This document shows, piece by piece, positions 1-9,416 of a DNA stretch of 64,000 bases. Origin of the DNA: DASRHT01 sp035650355. GTDB lineage: Bacteria > Chloroflexota > Ktedonobacteria > Ktedonobacterales > Ktedonobacteraceae. How positions within the stretch are numbered: position 1 is the stretch's first letter; every line of letters begins with the position of its first letter. The notes beneath the pieces were generated by a model, which was not told where the DNA came from, did not search any database, and saw only the letters and a program-made list of their open reading frames with translations. The position numbers and the translations under genes were made by a program. The stretch spans positions 62,001-126,000 of the forward strand of contig DASRHT010000018.1 of NCBI GenBank assembly GCA_035650355.1, written 5' to 3'.

Positions 1-3000
1 CAGTATCTGATTCCAGTGTTCAGCGCACTCGTGCCAGGCTTCAGCTTTCCAGGCGATCTGCGCGAGCTGGCGACGCGCCTCTAAATACATGGTGCGTAGT
101 TCATCGCGCCGAAACGTACACCAGTCATTGTAGAAAGCCTGTCCGTAATCACCGCGATAGAGCTGAACCATCGCCAGGAGAGCCTCTCTGGCAAGTGCTT
201 CGTTGTTCAGGGCCAGGGCCTGCTCAGCCCTGGCTTTCTGCTGTTGAAATTCTTTGACATCATACCAGACCTGTGCGCCATAGCAGGCAGAGAGGTCAAG
301 GCTGTAGCCTATTGGACGAAAAACCACACATGCATCACCTAGCAATTTGCGCAGTTGATACACGGTATTGTGAAACACCTGCGTGGTCTGCTCGTCGTAT
401 ACCGGCCACAGCGCCGTGAGAATGGCATCTTTGCTGATAGGATGGGCAGCGTCTAGCAGAAAAAAGAAAAGTTCCAGCGCGCGGGCCATGCGCCACCGCT
501 TGATCGGCTGATCATCCAGCAATACAGTCGGCTCCCCAAAAGCGTAAATATGCAGCCTGGAAGGGTTGCTTGTAACCTGTGGAGGGGCTGCAAGAGCTGG
601 TTGCTCCCGCGTTGGTTCTGTGATACCTAAGAGTGTACGCAGGGGCGCAAGTTGGGGCTGGTTGTTGACGATTGGCTGTAGCGCCGCAAGCCATTGCAAT
701 TCGACCTGGACGAGATGGGTATAACCGCTGTGGGTTGCGAGCAGGGAAGAGACCTCCTCCAGGAGCTGTATCGCTTGCTCTAGCTGGCCCTGCGCAATCC
801 GGCAGGCGGCTAACCGCAGCTTCACTTGAAAGATTCCCCGCTTGAAGTCTGTCGTACGCAAAGCAGTTTCGATTTCAATCAGGCACGCTGCCGCATCATG
901 ATAACGCTGTTCAGAGAGGAGGATCATACCATTAGTCAGGCCATGCCAGACCCGTTCATAGCCCACCGTGCCATTGCTCGGAGTCTGGGTCTCCATCTGG
1001 TCAACTGTCAGCCTCGCGCTGATGGCATCTCCCAGCAAGAGATAGCTGAGGGCCAGGCTCGAAAGCGCAGCATTAGTCAAGCTGCGATTCCCCCACTGCC
1101 GCGCCAGGATTAAGCCTGCCTCAGCCTGCTTCAGGGCCTGAGCATAGTTCCCTTGCTCGACTAAGAGCAAACTAAGATTCACGAGCGCATATGCCTCACC
1201 TCTTCGTGTATAAGGTGTGCTACGAGACAGGGTGAGCGCCTGAAGAAACATTGCCTCAGCTTCTGAGGCCAGACCCTGGTCCTGGGCGACCAGCCCTTGA
1301 AGAATTAAAGCGTCCACTTTGCCTGGAATGTACTGAAGTTGCTCGCAGGCATTCGTCATATGAGCCAGGTGATGCTGGCACAGCACAAAGTTTCCTACCA
1401 GATAGTAGGTATTCGCCAGGGCATTATGGATGTTGATGGCCTGATTGAGAGGCGGCTGGTTTGTCCAGATGCGCAATGCCTGTTGGAGATGCGTGATTCC
1501 GACCGTGAAATATCCCAGGAGGTTGGCACAGATGCCCAGACGCATTTCAGCAGCGGCTCGTAATGCATGCTCTTTCTCCGGCAATTTCAGGAGGGCTTGC
1601 TGACAAATACTCTGGGCTTGAAGATAGGCTCCCACCTGACACAGAGCCTTGCTGCGTAGAATCATAATCGTCGCCTGGAGTACACAGATTTCTGCTTCGG
1701 CTGTTGCCGGTACGAGCGCCTCTGCTTGTTCGAGCAAGGGTAAGGCTGAGTCATGTTGACCTCGTTCCAGGGCGATAGTTGCCTGGAGGAGGACCAGACG
1801 TGGGTGGCTTGCCTGCAAAGTCTCGGGCAGGGCATGCAGCCAGCGTACCAGCGTTTCCTGCTGTCCCTGTTGGAGAAGACTCTCAAATACATCGAGGATC
1901 AGCGATGTAGCTGCGTCATAGTCATTGATCGCGAGTGCGTGATACATCGCAAACTCATAGTTGCGGCTGGCGCGCCAAAGCTCTATCGCCTGACGGTGCA
2001 AAGACGTAAAAAGTGCAGGGTCCTGGCGCTGCAAGTGCTCGCTCAACAGATCGCGAATGACTGGATGACACGTATAGGTAACGCTAGAGCCACTCTCGTA
2101 AGATGTCAGAAAGAGTCCCTGGCGTTCCAGGCGCGCCAGGCGCTCCGCGGCATCTGTGATATCAAGCAATACATTGCACATAGCGGGTTCGATCTGCCGT
2201 AGGATCGAGATGGTTTGCAAGAAAGCATGCGCTGTCGCATCCTGCTTGAGAATCTCATTGATCACATACGTAATCAGCGTTTTGCGACGCTGGCTCGTCA
2301 GGGATTTCTCCTGGAGCGGGGAGATATGCTCATCCTGTGAGGGGCCTTGAGCAATCAACTGAAAACGTGCATCGCCTAAACGCGTCCCCAGCAATATGCC
2401 GGTAATCCACCCATCGAACGAGGTGGCTAGCTGTTCAGCCTCGGTGTCCGTCAACGTTGCCAGCCCTTGTAGTCTGGCTAATGCTGCAATGTCTGCGGCT
2501 GAAAAGCGCAAAGCCTCGCCAACCAGACCGCATAAAGCGTCACGGATGATAAGCGAAGTAAATGAAATATCCGGTACGACCCGACTCTCGATGATAAGAG
2601 TCACCTGGGGTGGCAGCTTTTTCAGCAAGTAATTGACCAGTTCAGTCAAGGTCTCGCTCTCATTTATCTCTTCATAGTTGCAGAGGATGATAGCAAAGCG
2701 TTGAGGAACCTCGTTGGCGAGGGCGGTACACAGCGCGTCAATGGCGGCTTGATAGATCGTAGAAACGGGAGATGTTTGCCCGGGATACATACCGTAAAAT
2801 AGTGGGTCGAGCGAGCTGCCAAATTGAGGAAGGGCATGGCGCACGCTTGCCAGAAGGGTGCGCAGGAACACCACAGGGTCGGTGTCGGCGCACTCAAGAA
2901 AATACCAGCAGCAAGGTAGTGACACGGAACGCACAAAATCGGCTAGCAGCGTTGTCTTGCCATACCCGGCAGGCGCACAGCAGAGCACCAGCTTATAACG

Positions 3001-3132
3001 CATGGTAGTCCCCTCTGTGGAGGATTCCGGTGTCAATGCCTTCTGCAATTGTGCTACCAGAGAGGCGCGATGCAGTAGGACTGAAGGCGGGGTGGGACAG
3101 ATAATTTTCCTAACAAGAGAGGCGTCTTGCAT
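1..3132 (-). CDS. BTAD/MalT-type ATPase transcriptional regulator (3' end cut by window edge)
   Basis: The reading frame is open from an ATG at 3132 to the window edge (1044 codons, no stop), so the C-terminus is missing. A purine-rich site (AGGAAGG) lies about 7 bases before the ATG. Near residues 53-61 is a P-loop with the core GYGKT, followed by a STAND/MalT-like NTPase region. Residues about 350-820 are TPR-like helical repeats. From about residue 855 an OmpR-type winged helix (key string LRKLLGD) is followed by the start of a bacterial transcriptional activator domain (BTAD). The usual order in SARP proteins is DNA-binding domain first; here it is at the C-terminus, as in many Chloroflexota and actinobacterial regulators. 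It is divergent from the lanthipeptide genes, so it is a likely pathway-specific activator of them (inference). Confidence 0.85.
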   Translation of the reverse strand, partial: MQDASLVRKIICPTPPSVLLHRASLVAQLQKALTPESSTEGTTMRYKLVLCCAPAGYGKTTLLADFVRSVSLPCCWYFLECADTDPVVFLRTLLASVRHALPQFGSSLDPLFYGMYPGQTSPVSTIYQAAIDALCTALANEVPQRFAIILCNYEEINESETLTELVNYLLKKLPPQVTLIIESRVVPDISFTSLIIRDALCGLVGEALRFSAADIAALARLQGLATLTDTEAEQLATSFDGWITGILLGTRLGDARFQLIAQGPSQDEHISPLQEKSLTSQRRKTLITYVINEILKQDATAHAFLQTISILRQIEPAMCNVLLDITDAAERLARLERQGLFLTSYESGSSVTYTCHPVIRDLLSEHLQRQDPALFTSLHRQAIELWRASRNYEFAMYHALAINDYDAATSLILDVFESLLQQGQQETLVRWLHALPETLQASHPRLVLLQATIALERGQHDSALPLLEQAEALVPATAEAEICVLQATIMILRSKALCQVGAYLQAQSICQQALLKLPEKEHALRAAAEMRLGICANLLGYFTVGITHLQQALRIWTNQPPLNQAINIHNALANTYYLVGNFVLCQHHLAHMTNACEQLQYIPGKVDALILQGLVAQDQGLASEAEAMFLQALTLSRSTPYTRRGEAYALVNLSLLLVEQGNYAQALKQAEAGLILARQWGNRSLTNAALSSLALSYLLLGDAISARLTVDQMETQTPSNGTVGYERVWHGLTNGMILLSEQRYHDAAACLIEIETALRTTDFKRGIFQVKLRLAACRIAQGQLEQAIQLLEEVSSLLATHSGYTHLVQVELQWLAALQPIVNNQPQLAPLRTLLGITEPTREQPALAAPPQVTSNPSRLHIYAFGEPTVLLDDQPIKRWRMARALELFFFLLDAAHPISKDAILTALWPVYDEQTTQVFHNTVYQLRKLLGDACVVFRPIGYSLDLSACYGAQVWYDVKEFQQQKARAEQALALNNEALAREALLAMVQLYRGDYGQAFYNDWCTFRRDELRTMYLEARRQLAQIAWKAEAWHECAEHWNQIL

Positions 3133-3642
3133 GCTTCCCTTCCTTACTATTGATCATGAGCAGTCTGATCTAGTTTAGTGGACGTCGGCAGAAAATAGGG
3201 TCGCAATACAGGAAATCATAGCTCGCTAAAATATAATAACGCCGTAAAGTTTTGTCAAGCTGTGGTTACAATATAAACCATATTTCTCAGTTTTTTAGCA
3301 TAAAAACGTTGCTAAGGCGGTCGCTGAAGCTCCAGCGCAAAAATCCTGAACCACTTTATATTCCTCCCTAAGAAGCAAAAATGAGGAAAATCGGAGAAAT
3401 TTTCTGCGACATCAAATATTCCAAAAATCCACATCCAGATCGTGGGTGTGATCTGGCATACTTGTCTCAGATGGAAGAGACAGTCAACCATCGGAGCGAA
3501 CAGAGATCAGAACTAGATATGCTGAGATCTGTAAAGCTGTTACCGTTGTAAAGGCAGTTAAAGTTGCTGCCACCCTTGTTCTCCTTGCTGTATCGATTGG
3601 TTATACAGTAAGCGCATTCAACCACCTTGAAGGAGGATTATC
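3133..3642. other. Intergenic region between divergent regulator and lanthipeptide precursor
   Basis: About 510 bases without a convincing gene. It must hold the promoters of both the minus-strand regulator and the plus-strand precursor gene. A TATACA box at 3602-3607 could be the -10 of the precursor promoter, but no good -35 is visible at the right distance. The stretch 3200-3400 is AT-rich. A 56-codon frame at 3381-3551 is open but lacks a good ribosome site and recognisable features. Confidence 0.5.
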
Positions 3643-3816
3643 ATGGAAAAGACACAGAATCACTTCGAAGACGAGTCATTGAACACCGTATCTGCTGAAG
3701 AGAAGCAACTGCTGACCGCCGAGGACCTGCTGCATCTTCAAATCGAGGACGATCCCTTCATGCTCAGCGACCTGAATCTTTGCACAGTGTGTAGCTGGAC
3801 CTCCTCAGAGCTCTAG
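3643..3816 (+). CDS. Lanthipeptide precursor peptide (57 aa)
   Basis: A 57-codon gene with a strong ribosome site (AAGGAGG, 3630-3636) six bases before the ATG. The N-terminal part is acidic and carries LLHLQ at residues 29-33, which resembles the (I/L)xLQ helix motif known in class III leader peptides. The only proline is Pro38. After it come 19 residues with Ser42, Cys47, Thr48, Cys50, Ser51, Trp52, Thr53, Ser54 and Ser55, a composition typical of a lanthipeptide core. It lies 221 bases upstream of a lanthionine synthetase gene. Leader-core division after Pro38 is inferred from the protease encoded in the same operon. The ring pattern cannot be read from sequence. Only one precursor gene was found. 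Confidence 0.85.
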   Translation: MEKTQNHFEDESLNTVSAEEKQLLTAEDLLHLQIEDDPFMLSDLNLCTVCSWTSSEL

Positions 3817-3902
3817 GCAGAGACATCATCTCTTGCCACAGAGCTGGACTCCAACTGATCCAGCCATCCTGGGTGTGAGTTTAGCCGTTCTCACTAAAAA
3901 CG

Positions 3903-3920
3903 GCCCCCCTCCGGGGGGGC
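3903..3920. promoter_or_regulatory. GC-only hairpin between precursor and synthetase genes
   Basis: A seven-base-pair stem made only of G and C (GCCCCCC at 3903-3909 with GGGGGGC at 3914-3920) around a TCCG loop. It sits between the precursor and the synthetase, where lanthipeptide operons often have a partial terminator that keeps precursor mRNA in excess. On the plus strand no U-run follows. The T-run (TTTTT) lies on the minus-strand side, so as a true intrinsic terminator it would work better on antisense transcription. A role as mRNA-stabilising or attenuating hairpin is inference. Confidence 0.45.
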
Positions 3921-4037
3921 TGACCACCCTCCACCCACTTGAATTTCTTATAGTCTAACGCTGGTCGTGAACGTTCGTTATTGCTACCTGTTCCGCCTTT
4001 AAATCGTCAAGTGATCCTATTCAGTAGAGAGAGCGAG

Positions 4038-6704
4038 ATGTCTATGGAGCACGACCCCATTGTGCGTCTGGTCTCTGACCTGCGCCACACGGCTAGTCAC
4101 CGCTGCACTATATCCCTCGTCGATGGCTGGTGGGTCTTTCATCCTCTCCACTCATCCGAGTATCCCCATCAAGGGTGGAAGCTGCATATTTCGGCGATCC
4201 CGCTGCACGCTTCCCACGTCTTACAGGCCGTGGCAAATGTGCTGATTGAGCAGGCTGTGCATTGGAAGGTCTGTCAGAATCTGAAACGTCTGGTCGAGCT
4301 ATTAAGCGTGCCCTCATCGTATGTCCAGGTGGGCAAATTCATCACTATCTACCCTCGCACAGAGCAGCAGGCGCTTGAACTGGCCGCTCGGTTGCATGAT
4401 CTGACCGCAGAGTATAGCGGACCAATTATCCCAACCGATAAACGTTATGCTCCCGGCAGTCAGGTCTACTACCGCTATGGTGGCTTTGCGCGCATTGAGT
4501 TCTATCATCCAGACACCTTGCTCAGAACACCCTGCATTCTTACTCCCGCTGGAGAGAAAGTTCACGATAAACGAGAGCCTGGTCGCTATTGTCCTGATTG
4601 GGTGGTAAATCCCTTCCCTTGCGAAGATAGACAGCCAGCTCCTGATGCCCGCAAGGGGCTCTTCGGCAAGGGCCTGACAGTAGCCAGCACCTTGCGTCGC
4701 TCTGCTAAAGGTGGGGTCTATGTTGTCAATACTGCCTCAGGTCCGGCCATCCTGAAAGAAGCCCGGCTGGGCACCAATCCAGACCTTGCAGGACGAGATG
4801 CGCGAGATCGCCTCAGTAACGAATTTGAGATCCTGCACAAACTTGCCTCGTCTGGTATTGCACCTCAACCGCTGGAACTCTTCGATGCTGATCAGAACCG
4901 CTATTTACTGATGGAACGCCTTGCCGGTCAATCGCTGGCCTCCTATATTGAACAGCGATGCTACCTGGGAGATGATGATCAGGAACATCTGCGCATGATC
5001 TGCACCGCATTGATTGACCTGGTACAAACCTGTCATGCCGCAGGAGTGATCATTCGTGACTTTACCCCTAATAATGTGCTTGTCAGTCAACATGGATGCA
5101 AAATAGTTGACCTGGAACTCGCCTCGACACCCGAAACCGGACACGCGCCATTTATAGGCTATACGCCCGGCTACGTTGCTCCTGGTACAGAACTGCTCGC
5201 ACGTCAAACCGTTGCGGACGATCTCTATGCCCTGGGAGCCACGCTCTGCTTCACCCTGACAGGCGTTCCTCCACATCTTTTATTGACACAGGAGCAGCAA
5301 GGCACGCTGGAAGAGACCCTGCTCCCCTTCTTACGTGACATAAGGCTCTATGATCTACTGATACTTGCTATCCGTTATTTACGTCCTGAACGCGAAGAGC
5401 ATGCCCGCCCTTCTGCTATCTCATTCTCTTCTGCGCCACCGGTTCAGCCTCTGGCCTCCATAGAGCTAGCATTCGATTGGGAGACGCTGAAAGCCAACGC
5501 CGGCGCCGTTGCCCGCGATCTGCATCAAAGTGCGGACTGGCAGAGCACTGATCGGCTGTGGACGCAGAGCAAGCTGGGCGGCTTATTCCACCCGGCATGT
5601 TTTCATACAGGGACTGCCGGCATCGCCTTTTATCTCTGCGAAGTGGCACAGGCGACCCATGATGCCAGCTACTACGCGTATGCGGCAGAAGTACTGGATT
5701 GGACCCTTGCAACGCATCCTTTCATTCCAGAAGAAAGCCCAGCCGGGCTCTATTTCGGCTATGCTGCGATCCCCTGGGTTCTGGCGCTGCTTGCCGAGGG
5801 CTTGAATGACATGGCCTACGCAGACCGCGCGTTACATCTGGCGGACCAGATCTCACGAGCGCCGCTCAAACAACTTGATATCACTCACGGAGCCGCGGGA
5901 AGAGGTCTCATGCACCTTGAGATGTATCGTCGTTTTGGGGATCAAGAGCAGCTAGCTCATGCAATCGATTTAGCCGAGCAGATCGTAGCGCAGAGAGAGG
6001 AACATGCTACAGGCGCCATTAGTTGGGTTAACCAGGGGAAGCGCATGTGGGGATTTGCCCACGGAGCCGCTGGCCTGGCCTACTATTTATTGCGTTTGCT
6101 TGGCTATATAGAAAACGCCCAGTATTGCTCCATTGCGGAGAAAACGGCGCGCTCGCTGATGCAGGCTGCCATCCCTACGGTACACGGTCATGGTCTTACA
6201 TGGCCTATGGGACCGACAGAGCTGAAAACCCGCTGGACCCACTGGTGTAATGGCGCTTCGGGCGTTGGACTCTATTTCCTCGCAGCGGCAAAGAAACTTC
6301 AGCAGGCCGAATTTCAGCATATGGCGCTCCAGGCTGCCAATACGATCCGCCTGGGTCATGCTTTCGGGTCCTGCTGTCAGTGTCATGGTCTGGCGGGCGA
6401 GGGGGATTATCTGCTGCAAGTCAGCAGGGAGTTCGCCAGCAGTGAAATGGAGCAGGGCGCCTGGAAAATTGCCAACAAACTCTTTGCGCTCCGCTTTGTG
6501 CAGCGTCCCTGGTGGTTGTGGCCGGAAGAGACCCGGGGGCAACCTGCTCCTGATTACATGACGGGCTATTGCGGCGTGTACTCGTTCCTGCTGCGTCTCT
6601 TTTGCCAGGATATAGAACGGCCTTTCTTCCAGCATCAGACCAGAGCAGACTTAGAACCGATAACGGCAATGAAGAGAGGAGAGACACACTATGGTAATCG
6701 CTGA
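4038..6704 (+). CDS. Lanthionine synthetase, LanL/LanKC type (lyase-kinase-cyclase)
   Basis: This 888-residue enzyme would phosphorylate, eliminate and cyclise Ser/Thr and Cys of the precursor. Residues 1-200 match the phospho-Ser/Thr lyase region (YYRYGGF at 144-150). Residues 205-460 are a kinase-like domain with Lys240, the catalytic string RDFTPNN (340-346) and DLE (358-360) in place of DFG. Residues 480-870 form the alpha-toroid cyclase with repeated HGAAG motifs. The zinc ligands are visible: Cys737 in WCNG and Cys782-His783 in CHG. Presence of the Cys-Cys-His set favours class IV (LanL) over class III, which lacks it. The frame is open 19 codons further upstream from a TTG, but ATG 4038, after GAGAGAGCGAG, is the better start. 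It overlaps the next gene by 14 bases. Confidence 0.93.
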   Translation: MSMEHDPIVRLVSDLRHTASHRCTISLVDGWWVFHPLHSSEYPHQGWKLHISAIPLHASHVLQAVANVLIEQAVHWKVCQNLKRLVELLSVPSSYVQVGKFITIYPRTEQQALELAARLHDLTAEYSGPIIPTDKRYAPGSQVYYRYGGFARIEFYHPDTLLRTPCILTPAGEKVHDKREPGRYCPDWVVNPFPCEDRQPAPDARKGLFGKGLTVASTLRRSAKGGVYVVNTASGPAILKEARLGTNPDLAGRDARDRLSNEFEILHKLASSGIAPQPLELFDADQNRYLLMERLAGQSLASYIEQRCYLGDDDQEHLRMICTALIDLVQTCHAAGVIIRDFTPNNVLVSQHGCKIVDLELASTPETGHAPFIGYTPGYVAPGTELLARQTVADDLYALGATLCFTLTGVPPHLLLTQEQQGTLEETLLPFLRDIRLYDLLILAIRYLRPEREEHARPSAISFSSAPPVQPLASIELAFDWETLKANAGAVARDLHQSADWQSTDRLWTQSKLGGLFHPACFHTGTAGIAFYLCEVAQATHDASYYAYAAEVLDWTLATHPFIPEESPAGLYFGYAAIPWVLALLAEGLNDMAYADRALHLADQISRAPLKQLDITHGAAGRGLMHLEMYRRFGDQEQLAHAIDLAEQIVAQREEHATGAISWVNQGKRMWGFAHGAAGLAYYLLRLLGYIENAQYCSIAEKTARSLMQAAIPTVHGHGLTWPMGPTELKTRWTHWCNGASGVGLYFLAAAKKLQQAEFQHMALQAANTIRLGHAFGSCCQCHGLAGEGDYLLQVSREFASSEMEQGAWKIANKLFALRFVQRPWWLWPEETRGQPAPDYMTGYCGVYSFLLRLFCQDIERPFFQHQTRADLEPITAMKRGETHYGNR

Positions 6705-7527
6705 CAGTGAACTGACGCTGAATGGGGTAGTAAAAATTAGCGTGGTGAGGTGTATGGATGATGTAGTGCAGGTGACAGTACACGACCAGAAGCCTCTGCT
6801 CACCTTCCGAATGGTTCCCGACAGTCCCACAGGGATCAGGCTGGAGCAATTTCAGCCGGAGGAGGCCGATCCGCAATTATCGGCCTGGGCAGTCATGGCA
6901 TTGCAGGAGATCCTTCCACAAACGGAGTGGCAATACGCCGTTGCGCTGTATCCCTCCTCGTGGCGGAAGAGCTTTGAGGAACTGGGGTTTCGCCACCTGA
7001 GCGAACGTGTCCGCTGGGAGATGGCTCTAGGGCCAGAGCAGATCAGGCCGCGTCCTCTGCCTGAGGGCGTGCAGATCAAGCCTCTGACTGCATCGGCGGA
7101 GCGACTGGGCGAGCTACTGTACTCTGCTGAAGGGGAGCCAGCCATCCCCCTCCCCCGCTATACTGCCTTCTGCCAGACGATGCTAACAGGGGCGTACGGT
7201 CCATTGCTCGCGAGTGGCAGTCACGAAATTAGCGTACAGGGCGAAGTCTGCGGCGCGTGTCTCTTCACAAACTATTATGGAGAAGCGTTGCTAGCGCATA
7301 TTTTCCTGGAGCGTGCGATGCAGGGCCGGGGATTAGCAAGCGCGCTCCTGCGACACAGCCTGAGCAGTCTTGCCCAGGCAGGGCATCCAAAGGCCATTGC
7401 CAGCATGGATACAACGAACCATGCCTCGCGGCTTTTGCATACGCGTGTAGGTTTTACAGAGATCAAGCCTGTCCTCACCTGTAGTATGGTCAAAAAAGCC
7501 AATTGGAGAAAGGAAGGATTATCATGA
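6691..7527 (+). CDS. GNAT-family N-acetyltransferase
   Basis: A 278-residue protein whose C-terminal half (about 145-270) is a GNAT fold. The acetyl-CoA site is seen as QGRGLASALL near residues 210-220, preceded by the beta strand LLAHIFLE. The N-terminal half is unassigned and could be a degenerate second GNAT unit. The ATG lies inside the end of the synthetase gene and is preceded by GAGAGGAG. The stop overlaps the next start as ATGA, so translation is probably coupled. In this operon it could acylate the peptide N-terminus or a side chain, or give self-resistance; nothing in the sequence decides between these. Confidence 0.85.
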   Translation: MVIADSELTLNGVVKISVVRCMDDVVQVTVHDQKPLLTFRMVPDSPTGIRLEQFQPEEADPQLSAWAVMALQEILPQTEWQYAVALYPSSWRKSFEELGFRHLSERVRWEMALGPEQIRPRPLPEGVQIKPLTASAERLGELLYSAEGEPAIPLPRYTAFCQTMLTGAYGPLLASGSHEISVQGEVCGACLFTNYYGEALLAHIFLERAMQGRGLASALLRHSLSSLAQAGHPKAIASMDTTNHASRLLHTRVGFTEIKPVLTCSMVKKANWRKEGLS

Positions 7528-9416
7528 TTCAGACATCTCCAGCAAGCTTTCAAGAGATCCTGCAATGCTTGAAACAAGACGGTCAACCAGGACAGTATCT
7601 GGTAGCTGGAACTTCAGGCGCTATTGATCCTTGCGTGCGGCAGCTTCTGGACACCTGTGCAAGCCAGGGGCACAGCATCTATTACTTCCTTTGTAGTGGG
7701 AGCCAGCCGTTTCACGTTCCATGCTATCTCTGCTATAGCGGTCTTTCCTCAACGGAGCAGCTCCCCTCACCGGATGCGATCCTGGATGCGCTCAGAAATA
7801 AGAGCTACACGCCGCAGAATGTGACAAAGCAGCTTGAACGAATCATTGTGGAGAACGCTTCCCACGCGCCTCCTATTATCATTATTGAATGTATCACTCC
7901 GCCGCAGACAAGCGATAGCGTTTTTATCGAGCAGCTTCTGGCTGTTTCTGCGACGCGAGGCGTTTTTCCGGTTGCTCTCTTTCTACATCAGTACGAGACG
8001 GATCAGCAAGTGGCATCTCAGCCCTGCCATAGTGATAGCCAGGAGAGCACGCTCCTGCTACATCTTTGTGGAGGACGGGTACGTGCAGCCGACTGGGAGC
8101 GTCTCACGGGCTTCCAGAGCAGCCTTTCGACCGGGAAAGATGTTCACCCCTTGATTACAACGCGCTCTGTCGGTGCGGAGACCTGGTTTTGCCACGCGGG
8201 ACGTCAGGTGGCAGAGCAGGCCGCTGCGGCATTTAGTCGCCTGGAGCAGTGGGAGCGAGAGCGTTTAATTAGAAAAGTTTTGCAGGGAGTGCAATCTCCA
8301 ACAGATTACCCTGCGCTAGCCCTTGCCATTGGTGTAGAGAACCTGGAACTGCCGCTTACCAGACGGGCGTTCCCGGCATTAGAGCGTGCGCTCACCGAGC
8401 CAAGAATGATGTCAAAGTACTTTTTTCATCTGCGCCGCTATGCCAAGCATGTCGGAGACACCGACCTTACCGCTACCGCAACGCTAAACTATATTGCCTC
8501 ATTACTCTGTCTTCCTGATGTACAGGCAAACAGACTTTATAACGTTCTTTGCCATTACGAGGGCGCTCTGGATGGAAGGAGTCTGGCTCGTCTGTATGGC
8601 GAGTTAGGGCAGAGGCTGGTGAAGGGGAAGAAAGCGTCGCTGTTAGAGGCCGCGGCAGGAAGCTTCCAGCGCAGTCGCCGCTATCTTGATGAGATTGAGT
8701 ACCTGAAAGACGAAGAGAGGCTATCAGCGACCGCGGCGATTGCCAATGGGGAGGCGCTGCTCGCCTGCAAGCGTGGACAACCTGAAATTGCCTGTCAGAT
8801 CGAGACAGATGGTCTAGCAGGATTGCAGCAAGTAACTCATCCAACGGCGCAAGAAGTGCTCCTGAGAACCAATTTAGGGGATCTTTACCTGCGCATGCTG
8901 GGCAATCCAGACGCGGCAATGCAGCAATATCTGACGGCATACCGTTTAGCCATCAAAAGTTCTTCGATAGCGGTGCAATGTTACATCGCTCCAAAGCTGG
9001 CTGAATTACTCATCCAAAAAGGACAACAAGAGCAGGCCATAGAAATCCTTGAAATGTTTCTGGCCCGGCGCGCCGATGGTTCAGGCGCTACTCAAGTGAT
9101 GGAGGAGCGGACTGCTTTAAAGGCGCAGCTCAATCTGGCTCAAGCGTATTGGCAGATCGGGCACTACCGCCGGGCAGCGTTCTGGTACTGGCGTCTCCTG
9201 CGCAGGCCGCATAGCCTGGCTCCTACGACATTACGCGGCATCGTGCTGAACTTACAACACTGCCGTCCAGCAATGTCACAACCGCTATCAGCGCGCATGG
9301 GCCGAATCATCGCTAACCAGGAGCATATGCTAGTTTCAATCAAGCAGATTCGCAATTACCTGATCAGAATGTCAAACCAAGAGAAAGAGGAACGAACATG
9401 CAGAAATATGATGTAG
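7524..9416 (+). CDS. TPR-repeat protein of unknown function in lanthipeptide operon
   Basis: A 630-residue protein starting at ATG 7524 after AGGAAGG. An earlier TTG at 7503 is in frame but lacks a ribosome site. The first 200 residues have alternating hydrophobic strands like a RecA/STAND-type NTPase (for example IIIIECITPP), yet no Walker A motif is seen where one would be expected (AGTSGAID instead). Residues about 280-600 are helical TPR-like repeats. It overlaps the genes on both sides, which ties it to lanthipeptide production. It may be a scaffold or a degenerate regulator; I recognise no family. Confidence 0.75.
   Translation: MIQTSPASFQEILQCLKQDGQPGQYLVAGTSGAIDPCVRQLLDTCASQGHSIYYFLCSGSQPFHVPCYLCYSGLSSTEQLPSPDAILDALRNKSYTPQNVTKQLERIIVENASHAPPIIIIECITPPQTSDSVFIEQLLAVSATRGVFPVALFLHQYETDQQVASQPCHSDSQESTLLLHLCGGRVRAADWERLTGFQSSLSTGKDVHPLITTRSVGAETWFCHAGRQVAEQAAAAFSRLEQWERERLIRKVLQGVQSPTDYPALALAIGVENLELPLTRRAFPALERALTEPRMMSKYFFHLRRYAKHVGDTDLTATATLNYIASLLCLPDVQANRLYNVLCHYEGALDGRSLARLYGELGQRLVKGKKASLLEAAAGSFQRSRRYLDEIEYLKDEERLSATAAIANGEALLACKRGQPEIACQIETDGLAGLQQVTHPTAQEVLLRTNLGDLYLRMLGNPDAAMQQYLTAYRLAIKSSSIAVQCYIAPKLAELLIQKGQQEQAIEILEMFLARRADGSGATQVMEERTALKAQLNLAQAYWQIGHYRRAAFWYWRLLRRPHSLAPTTLRGIVLNLQHCRPAMSQPLSARMGRIIANQEHMLVSIKQIRNYLIRMSNQEKEERTCRNMM

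Noticed and set aside
826..3008. Several plus-strand frames opposite the left-edge regulator
   Set aside because: The minus strand has one uninterrupted 1044-codon frame with P-loop, TPR and winged-helix features; the plus frames have none.
3381..3551. 56-codon frame upstream of the lanthipeptide precursor
   Set aside because: No good ribosome site and no Cys/Ser/Thr-rich core or leader motif; its composition does not resemble the real precursor.
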